DNA from: JBAYJM01 sp041665065
Lineage (GTDB): Bacteria; Patescibacteriota; Patescibacteriia; 2-01-FULL-39-33
Length of the DNA: 39,192 nt
Direction of reading: 5' to 3'
NCBI GenBank assembly: GCA_041665065.1
Contig: JBAYJM010000011.1
Coordinates: 1 to 39,192 of the forward strand
Shown piece after piece: positions 30,578-38,031 of this stretch. A program made the translations under genes and the position numbers. How positions within the stretch are numbered: the stretch's first letter is position 1; each line of letters opens with the position of its first letter. The notes beneath the pieces were generated by a model. It searched no databases. It was not told the DNA's origin and worked only from the letters and a program-made list of their open reading frames with translations.

Positions 30578-31648
30578 TTATTTTTTGTTAGTTTCTAATT
30601 GTTTTAAAACTTCTTTCATTTGCTCCTGAGATATTACAGAACCGGCCTGATCTAAATTATTAAAATTCTGTTCCAATAACAAATCGGTTGATGTTGCTGC
30701 GCTGTTAGGATTGGAGCCAGATAATGTAAAAGCCGCAATCGCAACAAAAACTATAACTATAAGCGCAATTATTGCAACCATAATAAATCCCAAGCCGATT
30801 TTTTTGGAAACCGGCATTCTATCCGTAGAATTGGCATCGGCAGACTTAATCTCCTTGAGTCTTTTATAAAGCAAGTAGCTATAGATCAAGGCAATGGAAT
30901 TAGCAATAAAATTAATAATAAATACTAAAACATAAACCAAGACGATTATAATTACCGAAGAAAATAAAAAACCCGTTCCCTTATCCATAAATCCAAACAA
31001 ATAATCTCCTCCACTTGATAAGGCCTCTGATATGATTGATAAAATCGCAACAAATATAAACAAAATCAAAAATCTGGCAAAAAGAGTCCACCAAAATCCA
31101 CTAACCAAGCCAAAACTTCTTCCCATGGCCTTAATTGGTCCAAGACCTTCTAAGGTAATGGCAAAAACCGAGAACCATAAAAATACAATTAAAATTATTG
31201 CCGGCACAACAAGCAATAAAAAGGCTATTGCCAAAATAATACTGACTAAGATAATCCAGCCGAAAAATCGCCAAAAAACAGGGATGCCTTTTTTGAAAGC
31301 CTCTTTTGGACTTAAATCTTCAGCGACCACATAAACAGTAGCCGCGCTTAACACCATAGAAAAAAATACTGCCGCAACAATAAGCGCTACATACATAACC
31401 CCCATAGCAATTTGTATTGCCAAGTCCGTACCAGCATTAACACTTCCTAATTCCAAATATTGGGTGCCCCATACGGATAAAGCGCCAATTGCGGCAGAGA
31501 CGCCAAAAAGCACTGCCGGAAAGAACAGTAGAAACCAAAATAGCTTTTTCCATTTTTGAATAAAAATTTTCCATGATTGCCCAATCAGATCAAAACCACC
31601 GGATACGTGGATTCTAGGCACTGCGATATTTGTCTTTTCTGTTGCCAT
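30578..31648 (-). CDS. Polytopic membrane protein (GPDP membrane-domain-like)
   Basis: 356 aa. About six to seven membrane helices. GFDLIGQSWKIFIQKWKKLF at the start and EGLGPIKAMGRSFGLVSGFWW in the middle match the helical-bundle proteins related to the membrane domain of glycerophosphodiester phosphodiesterase and similar DUF families. The last ~65 residues have another helix and a Ser/Asn/Gln-rich tail. It heads the six-gene operon, with promoter TTGTGA-N17-TATAAT at 31678-31706. Function unknown; it may organise a membrane complex with the downstream proteins. Confidence 0.65.
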   Translation of the reverse strand: MATEKTNIAVPRIHVSGGFDLIGQSWKIFIQKWKKLFWFLLFFPAVLFGVSAAIGALSVWGTQYLELGSVNAGTDLAIQIAMGVMYVALIVAAVFFSMVLSAATVYVVAEDLSPKEAFKKGIPVFWRFFGWIILVSIILAIAFLLLVVPAIILIVFLWFSVFAITLEGLGPIKAMGRSFGLVSGFWWTLFARFLILFIFVAILSIISEALSSGGDYLFGFMDKGTGFLFSSVIIIVLVYVLVFIINFIANSIALIYSYLLYKRLKEIKSADANSTDRMPVSKKIGLGFIMVAIIALIVIVFVAIAAFTLSGSNPNSAATSTDLLLEQNFNNLDQAGSVISQEQMKEVLKQLETNKK

Positions 31649-31677
31649 TTTATTTTTTAATTCTATTAATTATTTAT

Positions 31678-31706
31678 ATTATAACACTAATATTATTTAC
31701 TCACAA
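31678..31706 (-). promoter_or_regulatory. Promoter of the six-gene membrane operon
   Basis: Minus strand TTGTGA (31701-31706), 17 bases, TATAAT (31678-31683), in the gap directly after queH. Confidence 0.7.
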
Positions 31707-32246
31707 TTAAGACTTCATAGAGAATTCGCAGCCGCAATAATTCTGGCGATAAAAATCATGCTCGCAACTGAATTGCATCGCCTTTTTAAACCCTTCGTGT
31801 TTTTTCCAATCACCAGCTAAAAAATTTATGCCCGACTGCTTCGCCAAAAACGAACCAATCTCATTTATGGCTACTGCATCCTTATGGGGACTTATTGCCA
31901 GAGTCGAAGCAAAATATTTGAAGCCGTTTTCTTTTGCATAAATAGCCGCCTTATCCAAACGGAATCGATAACAAATCCTGCACCTTCCTCCGCGTTCAGG
32001 CTCCCCCTCTAATCCGCTGACAAGCATTGACCATTCCTCGTGATTATATTCCGGCTGCACATATTCATAGCCCTGCGATGTAAAAAATTTTTTGGCTTCA
32101 TCGCTGCGTCTAAAAAATTCCTCTTTGGGGAAAATATTAGAATTATCAAAAAAGATGGCAACATCATATTGCTCCAATAATTCTTGCGCCAAATATCCGC
32201 CGCAAGTGGAACAGCATACATGAAGAAGAAGTTTCGGTTTTGACAT
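31707..32246 (-). CDS. queH: Epoxyqueuosine reductase QueH
   Basis: 179 aa. Signature residues: adjacent Cys11-Cys12 (LLHVCCSTCGG), Cys89 and Cys92 (GGRCRICYRFRL), and the redox pair C171-x-C173 (FYRQNYCGCEFS). The TLAISPHKD motif is also typical. QueH reduces epoxyqueuosine to queuosine at tRNA position 34 using Fe-S and an iron site; it replaces QueG in many bacteria. Nine bases separate it from the Nudix gene, so it is the last gene of the rarA operon. No other queuosine gene is in the window; the cell may salvage precursors. Confidence 0.92.
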   Translation of the reverse strand: MSKPKLLLHVCCSTCGGYLAQELLEQYDVAIFFDNSNIFPKEEFFRRSDEAKKFFTSQGYEYVQPEYNHEEWSMLVSGLEGEPERGGRCRICYRFRLDKAAIYAKENGFKYFASTLAISPHKDAVAINEIGSFLAKQSGINFLAGDWKKHEGFKKAMQFSCEHDFYRQNYCGCEFSMKS

Positions 32247-32255
32247 ATTTTAAAA

Positions 32256-32714
32256 TTATTTGGCAATTGTCCTGATATATGAATCAGCTTCGGTCAAAAT
32301 CTCTTTTAAGTTTTTGAACTTTAAATATTTACAGGCATTTTTATAATCCATCCAAGCATAACCGTTTATCACTTCGTGCTTAGAAACCTTGTCTGTGATA
32401 TCAACATGAGAATCAGCCGGCACTTGTGCCAGATAAAGCACAAAATCCTTCTTAATAAGCTCAGAAACGCCGTCCCTTTGTTGCCTAAAAAAGAAATGCG
32501 TTTGCTGTCGCCAATCCGGTGCGAGGGTTATATTTTTAAGCCCTGTTTCCTCTTCTAACTCTCTTACGGCCGCCTCCATTTCACTTTCTCCCTCTTCCAC
32601 ATGGCCTTTTGAAAAGTTCCAATAGCTTTCTTTCAAATATAAAAGTAAATATTGCAACCCTTCCTTGGGATGAATTCGATATGTGATTACTCCGGCTGAT
32701 TTTTCTCTGATCAT
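32256..32714 (-). CDS. Nudix hydrolase, probable diadenosine-polyphosphate type
   Basis: 152 aa. Nudix box GHVEEGE...REL-EEETGL (~residues 37-59), complete with the metal-binding Glu residues. The N-terminus KSAGVITYR and ESYWNFSKGHVEEGES are like the small bis(5'-nucleosyl)-tetraphosphatase (Ap4A hydrolase) group, which clears toxic dinucleotides. Substrate is not certain. It starts four bases after the acyltransferase stop and is followed by queH in the same operon. Confidence 0.88.
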   Translation of the reverse strand: MIREKSAGVITYRIHPKEGLQYLLLYLKESYWNFSKGHVEEGESEMEAAVRELEEETGLKNITLAPDWRQQTHFFFRQQRDGVSELIKKDFVLYLAQVPADSHVDITDKVSKHEVINGYAWMDYKNACKYLKFKNLKEILTEADSYIRTIAK

Positions 32715-32718
32715 AAAT

Positions 32719-33564
32719 TTATTTTTGTCGTTTAAACTGATCTAAATAATGCTCAGTTAAAGCACGGTCGGCTTCATCTCTGGATTCCGAACCTTGGACT
32801 ATCTCCTGCCACTCACCGGCCTTAGAATAAGACTCGTTTACACGAATTGACTTAGTCCCCTTTAACTTATTAACATTAGCCTTAGTCCCCACAACAACAT
32901 CCGATGCCGTCCCTATTGTTCTATGTATTTTTTCATCTAGCACATCAGCTACATCATCCGGCTCTACCCAAAATGAATAAACCATATCTTCTGGACGAAG
33001 TATACCCTCAACCATAAACCTAAAGCCGCTTTTAAATTCAAGCTCACTGTCTTTTCTACTACTGTCTATGGCGTCTGCCCCACCAGTAGGATAAATAAGC
33101 AAAACTCCACCAGACTCTATATGTCTTTTAATTTCTCTAAGTTGTTTTTTTAATTGAACAGGATCGTGTGATGCTTCTATAAAATTTTCAGGGCCAAGTA
33201 TTTTTGAAATAACCGGGAAAGTCCTTTGACTAACCAGTACCTTTATGTTTTTTCTTCTTATCAAATGTAAAATCACCAAACTATCAAAATACCCCGGATG
33301 ATTCGAAATTATAATCCCCGATTCGGAATTAAGCCTTTCCCTCATTTCTGGCAAGTCTGGGTTTTGTCCCAATTCTTGCTCATAAACCGGCTTGATATTT
33401 AGAGTTTCCAAATATTTTTCCATGACATCAGAAAAGACATCTTCACTCCCGCTCTCTCTAACTCGTTCAGTCATTTTTTTAAAGGTAGAGGCATAAAAGG
33501 TCTCTTTTAATTCTTTGCCACTTTTTTCAACTCGCCTAGGAAACGATTCCATTCTATTTACCAT
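32719..33564 (-). CDS. PlsC-like glycerolipid acyltransferase
   Basis: 281 aa. The acyltransferase HX4D motif appears as SNHPGYFDSLVI (His89, Asp94), and LLIYPTGG takes the place of the EGTRS glycine motif. A conserved block between them, KVLVSQRTFPVISKILG, fits the family. It may acylate lysophosphatidate or a related lipid on the membrane's inner face. There is no membrane helix, and the protein is longer at the C-terminus than most PlsC. Start could be the Met at residue 5. It lies 13 bases after rarA. Confidence 0.7.
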   Translation of the reverse strand: MVNRMESFPRRVEKSGKELKETFYASTFKKMTERVRESGSEDVFSDVMEKYLETLNIKPVYEQELGQNPDLPEMRERLNSESGIIISNHPGYFDSLVILHLIRRKNIKVLVSQRTFPVISKILGPENFIEASHDPVQLKKQLREIKRHIESGGVLLIYPTGGADAIDSSRKDSELEFKSGFRFMVEGILRPEDMVYSFWVEPDDVADVLDEKIHRTIGTASDVVVGTKANVNKLKGTKSIRVNESYSKAGEWQEIVQGSESRDEADRALTEHYLDQFKRQK

Positions 33565-33577
33565 CTTAATTAACTTA

Positions 33578-34846
33578 TTATTTAAGATATTTACGATTTC
33601 TTAATTTTTCAGGCAGATATTCCTGATCTTCCTTGTAGTCAAACTTCGGACTGTATTTATAATCCTTGCCGTAACCCAACTCTTTCATTAGCTTTGTTGG
33701 GGCATTTCGCAAATGAATCGGCACTGGCTCGTCCATTGTTTCCCTGACATCTTTTTGCACTTTGCCGTAAGCCTCATAAAGCTCGTTTGATTTTGTGCAT
33801 TTGGCAAGATAAACCACAACTTGTGCCAAAATAACATTGCATTCCGGTATGCCAATAAAATGACACGCCTGATAACCGGCAACTGCCTGCTCTAACGCTC
33901 TTGAATTTGCCAAACCTATATCTTCTGATGCGAATCTCACTAATCGCCGTGCAACATAAAGCGGATCTTCACCAGCCTCGATCATCCTGCCAAGCCAATA
34001 CAGTGCAGCGTCGGCACTTGAACCACGCATTGATTTATGCAAAGCAGAAATTATATTGTAATGCTGGTCGCCGGCGCGATCATAAAGAAAGCTGGATTTT
34101 TTGAGTGATTCTTTGATCAACTTTTTATCTAATTTGATTATACCATTTTTATCTTTTTTTGAAACTTTTACTGCTAAATCTAAAGTATTTAAGGCCGTGC
34201 GTGAATCGCCATTTGATACTGAAGCTAAAAAATCCAAAGTTTCATCATCAATTTTAATTTTTAATTTGCCAGTTGGCGAACCTAAGCCACGATCTTTGTC
34301 GGTAAGCGCATTTTTTAAAATATTTACAATATCTTCTTTTTGCAATTGCTCAAAAATAAAAACTCGGCATCTTGAGAGCAAAGCTGAATTGACTTCAAAG
34401 CTGGGATTTTCAGTGGTCGCACCGATCAAAGTTATTGTTCCATTTTCAACATAAGGCAAAAGAGCGTCCTGTTGCGCTTTGCTCCAACGATGAATCTCAT
34501 CGAGAAAGAGAATCGTTTTTTTACTTTCGTATTTCAATTTGTCTTTAGCGGTTTTAATAATATCACGAAAATCCTTAAGTCCCGCATTAACTGCCGACAG
34601 TGAAATAAATTCACTATTACTCATATTGGCAATAATTTTTGCCAATGTTGTTTTGCCGGATCCTGGCGGTCCCCAAAATATCATTGATGGAATCTGATCC
34701 TGTTCAATGAGTTTTCTCAATAATTTCTTTGGGCCGATAAGTTCAGCCTGACCCTGGAATTGGTCAAGATTTTGAGGTCGCATCCTATCGGCTAAAGGCG
34801 CTTCTGAGGCTAAATTCTGAGCCATTTTTGAATCAAATAAGTCCAT
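33578..34846 (-). CDS. rarA: Replication-associated recombination protein RarA
   Basis: 422 aa. AAA+ ATPase: LADRMRPQNLDQFQGQAEL, Walker A WGPPGSGKTT, Walker B ILFLDEIHRW, sensor 1 GATTENPSFEVN, arginine finger SRCRVF, and the RarA/MgsA C-terminal domain with MRGSSADAALYWLGRMIEAG and YKYSPKFDY. RarA/MgsA acts on stalled replication forks and single-strand DNA ends, with SSB. An extended -10 (TGATAAAAT, 34853-34861) ends six bases before the ATG, which suggests a leaderless transcript. It heads an operon with the acyltransferase, Nudix and queH genes. Confidence 0.96.
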   Translation of the reverse strand: MDLFDSKMAQNLASEAPLADRMRPQNLDQFQGQAELIGPKKLLRKLIEQDQIPSMIFWGPPGSGKTTLAKIIANMSNSEFISLSAVNAGLKDFRDIIKTAKDKLKYESKKTILFLDEIHRWSKAQQDALLPYVENGTITLIGATTENPSFEVNSALLSRCRVFIFEQLQKEDIVNILKNALTDKDRGLGSPTGKLKIKIDDETLDFLASVSNGDSRTALNTLDLAVKVSKKDKNGIIKLDKKLIKESLKKSSFLYDRAGDQHYNIISALHKSMRGSSADAALYWLGRMIEAGEDPLYVARRLVRFASEDIGLANSRALEQAVAGYQACHFIGIPECNVILAQVVVYLAKCTKSNELYEAYGKVQKDVRETMDEPVPIHLRNAPTKLMKELGYGKDYKYSPKFDYKEDQEYLPEKLRNRKYLK

Positions 34847-34916
34847 AAGGCTATTTTATCAGAGATATATGCAAAAAGACAGCTAGAAAAATTAAAGTAT
34901 GGCTATTATTATATTT

Positions 34917-34932
34917 TTTCTAAATTTAGAAA
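34917..34932. promoter_or_regulatory. 16-bp perfect palindrome between divergent units
   Basis: TTTCTAAATTTAGAAA equals its reverse complement. It lies between the leftward rarA start and the rightward consensus promoter, 26 bases before its -35; a possible operator, or an AT-rich chance palindrome. Confidence 0.4.
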
Positions 34933-34957
34933 TAATTAAGCTATTCTGCCCGGACTA

Positions 34958-34986
34958 TTGACAAAGATACTAAAGTGTGCTATAAT
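34958..34986 (+). promoter_or_regulatory. Full-consensus sigma-70 promoter
   Basis: TTGACA (34958-34963), 17 bases, TATAAT (34981-34986): all twelve consensus bases match. It drives the 35072/35629 pair. Confidence 0.9.
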
Positions 34987-35007
34987 ACTATTTCTGTTGA
35001 ATTGGAA

Positions 35008-35025
35008 ACCCCATCTGTTTGGGGT
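35008..35025 (+). other. 5' UTR hairpin of the 35072/35629 unit
   Basis: ACCCCA-TCTGTT-TGGGGT, perfect 6-bp stem, about 15 bases after the predicted start. Similar in position to the secE 5' hairpin; no T run. Confidence 0.5.
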
Positions 35026-35071
35026 ATGAAATTAAAGGACAGAAGTACTCTCACGGAAGGAGAGACGCATC

Positions 35072-35638
35072 GTGAAGCACATTGACATCCTCGACCCCCA
35101 GCGACTCTACAGAGTCCTTGTTGCCATGTTCGCCATTGCCGCATTGGCTGGGCTGACTGGCAGGCTGTACGTTGGCCTCGCAAGAATTTGGGGGGTTAAC
35201 GTTAACAACGAGCTAGACAGATTCCTACTCTTGAGCAATCTGAGCAATCTGTCACTGCTCTTTGTAGCCCCACTCTTCCTATGCATGGCGATGATTTTAC
35301 TCCTTGTCCTCAAGAAGGGGCCAGGAGTCGAGTCATTCATCCGCGACTTCAGGGCAGACGTGATGCGAACCCTGAAAATGAGGGGCTGGAAACACGCAGT
35401 CGCAGCTACTTGGATCTTCCAGTCTGCCATCATGATTTTTTTGCCGTGGTTCGGCTGGCGTTTCTGCAACGCCGGCTACGACACCGCCTGGCAAAACAAT
35501 GTCTGGGCAACAGCGAGAGGCATCGGGATGATTGTTATCGGATGCTACTTCCTGTTTCTCGGGACATGCATCGCCCGAGAGACCATAAAGAGTACCCAAG
35601 CCTTTTACAGAACAAGGGGGCGTGAGTCATGGCAATAG
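35072..35638 (+). CDS. Unknown four-helix membrane protein of a GC-richer unit
   Basis: 188 aa, starting with GTG at 35072 after SD AAGGAG (nine bases upstream). Four membrane segments: ~15-38, ~60-82, ~108-130 and ~145-168. A cytoplasmic loop (LKKGPGVESFIRDFRADVMR) is charged. The ends are basic (TRGRESWQ). No family recognised. Base composition is clearly GC-richer than rarA or the 35897 gene. The second gene begins within its last ten bases. The full-consensus promoter and long terminator enclose just these two genes. It may be an acquired or specialised unit. Confidence 0.7.
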   Translation: MKHIDILDPQRLYRVLVAMFAIAALAGLTGRLYVGLARIWGVNVNNELDRFLLLSNLSNLSLLFVAPLFLCMAMILLLVLKKGPGVESFIRDFRADVMRTLKMRGWKHAVAATWIFQSAIMIFLPWFGWRFCNAGYDTAWQNNVWATARGIGMIVIGCYFLFLGTCIARETIKSTQAFYRTRGRESWQ

Positions 35639-35820
35639 ACTGGGAAGAATATTCCACGCGATACGTGGATGACTCCGCTCGCAAAAGGCGGAGAAAATAC
35701 TGGCGATCGATTCTCACCTCGAAGGAAACTCGATATAGTGCTCGCAGGTTGAGACTCGAAATGCTCGCGAGAGAGCTGGCATACTACACGTCGTCCAAGA
35801 CTGACGTAGTCGCCGCCTAA
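35629..35820 (+). CDS. Small basic protein translated with the 35072 gene
   Basis: 63 aa, MAIDWEEYSTRYVDDSARKR... Very rich in Arg and Lys (RKRRRKYW, RRLRLEMLARELAYY), predicted helical and soluble. The ATG overlaps the preceding gene by ten bases and has a GGGGG-containing SD upstream, which indicates coupled translation. A nucleic-acid- or membrane-surface-binding role is possible from charge alone. No homologue recognised. Confidence 0.6.
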   Translation: MAIDWEEYSTRYVDDSARKRRRKYWRSILTSKETRYSARRLRLEMLARELAYYTSSKTDVVAA

Positions 35821-35831
35821 CCCCAAGACAA

Positions 35832-35884
35832 GCCATCGATCGTGGTGTTCACCCGGAACATTACGATCGACGGCTATTTTTTTT
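35832..35884 (+). terminator. Terminator of the 35072/35629 unit
   Basis: GCCATCGATCGT (35832-35843) pairs with ACGATCGACGGC (35863-35874) with one mismatch, then TA and eight T. Long loop of 19 bases. Confidence 0.85.
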
Positions 35885-35896
35885 CTAAAATTTTAT

Positions 35897-37654
35897 TTAT
35901 CTAATAACTCCGCCCCACTCAACAACCGTAAATCCTTTTCTCTCTGGAGTTCTTATACTATACCCTTCTACCTTAATCGGTTTTTGCAAAGGAGAAAAGT
36001 CCATCAAAATTCTAACTACAGTATCAGGCTTCGGATCAACTGTTAGCGGCGCCAATCTTTCCATATCCGCATTACCTAAAAATGTTACAAAATAGTACGG
36101 TGCGCTTTGCATTCTTGGCTCCCAGAATTCCATAAAATCAGCTGTCTCTTTTTTATTCAAACCAAGCTTGGCCAGTTTCTCAATCAAGAAATTATGTACT
36201 TGTGATTTTTTTATTACAAAACCTTTCTGAGGCTGTTCATATATTCCCCCATTTCCTTCCCAAAATAAATATGGAAAAGTTTTACCAGACGACACCTCAA
36301 CAATTTTTCCATTCGGTTCAGCATTTACCATCCAGCCGTTTTTATAATCAGGATCACTATAACTCATACCGCCTTTTGGCTCAACTTTTACACTTACCTG
36401 CCCTGCTTTTTCAGGATACAGATAAATAACTGGCTTACCGCACTCGGCAATCGGTCCATATTTTGTGCTTTCAAATTTTATCAACCTGCCAAAACTGTCC
36501 TTCCAAAAAAACATCGGGTGGCTGGCGATAAATGCCTGATAAGTTATCTTTTTTCCGCCATCCAATACTTGATATTTCGTATTATACATTTCCTTCAATA
36601 GTTTGGCATTTGAATCTTTAAATTCGTAAATAGAATCGCCAAGAGAATTGGTACCCGCAATTTTTAAGCTATTAATACTAACAATATTTTCCGGCATCAC
36701 TGAAGCAAAATTTGCGCTTCCACATCCAGTATGATCAGTAAATGAATAATCTACGGTATTTTTTTTGCCATCAGACCAAGCTATTTGAGGCACTCCGCCT
36801 TCAGGAATAAAATCAAATTTTAAAGAATAAACCCGTACAGTACCATCAGCAGCCCTGATATAAAAACCATTCCGCTTGAATAAATCGGCATTTGTCGAAT
36901 CATAAACTGCGCTAGTATAAACATCGCCCAACTTAGCATCAGTAAAAACTTTCTTTAAACTTCCGGCCGAAAAAAATTCATTTGTATAAGAATAAATCTG
37001 CATTGTTTGATGTTGATCCGGCCCCAAAATAGTCCCTGGAAAATCCAATTCAGGAATTAAAAATGAATCGTCAACCGTAAAGCTTACTTTGTTAAGTCCG
37101 CTTTCGCTTTCGATGCTAGTGGAATATTTTTTTAAAACAACCAGACCAGTTGGCATTTTTACAAAACGATAAAAGCCAGAAAACATTGATGGAGCATTGA
37201 TTTGCGCAGTTACAATGATTATTTCTCCTCCTTTATACTTTCCATCATTTATTATTCCAACTTTATAATATTTCGCTTCTTTTTCCGGATCAAATTGAAT
37301 CATGCCATCGGAACCAGCTTCAGGACTAAAAACATTTAATGACTGAATTACCTGCGGTTCATTCCAAGTTATTAATGCTGTTTGTAAATTTTGATCAGTC
37401 GTTGTGGGTGTTTGATCTTGATTAATCGGCAAAGTATTGGTTGTGTTATCTGCAACTGGCGGATTTTGATTAAAGGCATTATTCTTTTGTGACTCATAAA
37501 CAAAATAGCCAGCCATTGCCCCTATGGCCAAAAATAAAATCACAATAACAATAATCAAAGTTATTATCAGTCCTTTATGTCCGGATTTAGGAATTTCCGG
37601 CGGCTGATTTTGAGACGAAAGCATGCCAGGCGGCATCTGAGGATTTGGTTGCAT
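35897..37654 (-). CDS. Membrane-anchored surface protein with KPVIYLYPE domain
   Basis: 585 aa. Proline-rich cytoplasmic start (MQPNPQMPPGM), one membrane helix (~29-52), a Thr/Asn/Gln-rich linker, then an exported region. The C-terminal ~190 residues begin ECGKPVIYLYPEKAGQVSVK and continue GGMSYSDPDYKNGWMV, FPYLFWEGNG and DFMEFWEPRM; I recall this block from many uncharacterised Patescibacteria proteins. Its conserved Trp, Tyr and Pro residues suggest a compact ligand-binding or enzymatic domain, but no mechanism is known to me. It stands alone, separated from the Memo gene by a repeat-rich gap. Two Cys in the exported part (HTGCGS, ECGKP) could form a disulphide. Confidence 0.65.
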   Translation of the reverse strand: MQPNPQMPPGMLSSQNQPPEIPKSGHKGLIITLIIVIVILFLAIGAMAGYFVYESQKNNAFNQNPPVADNTTNTLPINQDQTPTTTDQNLQTALITWNEPQVIQSLNVFSPEAGSDGMIQFDPEKEAKYYKVGIINDGKYKGGEIIIVTAQINAPSMFSGFYRFVKMPTGLVVLKKYSTSIESESGLNKVSFTVDDSFLIPELDFPGTILGPDQHQTMQIYSYTNEFFSAGSLKKVFTDAKLGDVYTSAVYDSTNADLFKRNGFYIRAADGTVRVYSLKFDFIPEGGVPQIAWSDGKKNTVDYSFTDHTGCGSANFASVMPENIVSINSLKIAGTNSLGDSIYEFKDSNAKLLKEMYNTKYQVLDGGKKITYQAFIASHPMFFWKDSFGRLIKFESTKYGPIAECGKPVIYLYPEKAGQVSVKVEPKGGMSYSDPDYKNGWMVNAEPNGKIVEVSSGKTFPYLFWEGNGGIYEQPQKGFVIKKSQVHNFLIEKLAKLGLNKKETADFMEFWEPRMQSAPYYFVTFLGNADMERLAPLTVDPKPDTVVRILMDFSPLQKPIKVEGYSIRTPERKGFTVVEWGGVIR

Positions 37655-37754
37655 AGTTTTTAATATTTAATATTTTTAGAATTTAAAACAGTTTTTATTT
37701 CCAATTTATCCAGCCCTATTCCCCCCTTCCCCAGTGAGCCTTAATAAATCTTGT

Positions 37755-37841
37755 GCCATTTTTTACGAAAGAGAGCGTTAAGAGCCAACACAAGGAGCGA
37801 TAGCGACACTGTTGGCTTAGCGAACGAAGTAAAAAATTGGC
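37755..37841. repeat. 87-base imperfect palindrome
   Basis: Outer arms GCCATTTTTTAC (37755-37766) and GTAAAAAATTGGC (37829-37841), one bulge; inner arms AGCCAACA (37783-37790) and TGTTGGCT (37810-37817). The region between contains GAGCGATAGCG-type short repeats. Confidence 0.65.
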
Positions 37842-37879
37842 CATGATTTATGTCAGCGAACGACTTTTCTTTTTGTTAG

Positions 37880-37906
37880 CTTTTTCTTTTCCTAGAAAAG
37901 AAAAAG
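37880..37906. repeat. Perfect 12-bp inverted repeat
   Basis: CTTTTTCTTTTC and GAAAAGAAAAAG around CTA. A purine/pyrimidine stem; with T or A runs on both strands it could work as a two-way terminator. Confidence 0.6.
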
Positions 37907-37946
37907 TAAGAATGTGTATAAAAATACATTTTACTTATTCAACTAG

Positions 37947-37979
37947 ATTCCGGCTCTACGCTATCGCTTCGGCCGGAAT
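37947..37979. repeat. Palindromic repeat with ATTCCGGC arms
   Basis: ATTCCGGC (37947-37954) and GCCGGAAT (37972-37979) around a 17-base loop, followed by AACAGG. It resembles the repeat in miaB (GGATTCC arms followed by GACAG), so it may be a variant of one family. Confidence 0.55.
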
Positions 37980-38031
37980 AACAGGACACAACCATATACA
38001 AATAATAACATAAATAACTAATTTTATTAAA

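Larger units (their letters stand above)
37655..38031. other. Repeat-rich intergenic region without genes
   Basis: 377 bases with no ORF I can support. It carries three separate palindromic elements, given below, plus AT-rich flanks. The left edge must contain the promoter of the 35897 gene, but I see only weak -10-like AT sequence. Confidence 0.6.

Noticed and set aside
34101..34454. 117-aa plus-strand ORF
   Set aside because: Antisense shadow of rarA.
35107..35826. Minus-strand ORFs of 60-120 aa opposite the 35072/35629 pair
   Set aside because: The promoter, SD and terminator all point to the plus strand; high GC makes long antisense frames likely.
37747..37989. CRISPR array
   Set aside because: The palindromes differ from each other and are not regularly spaced; no cas gene is present.
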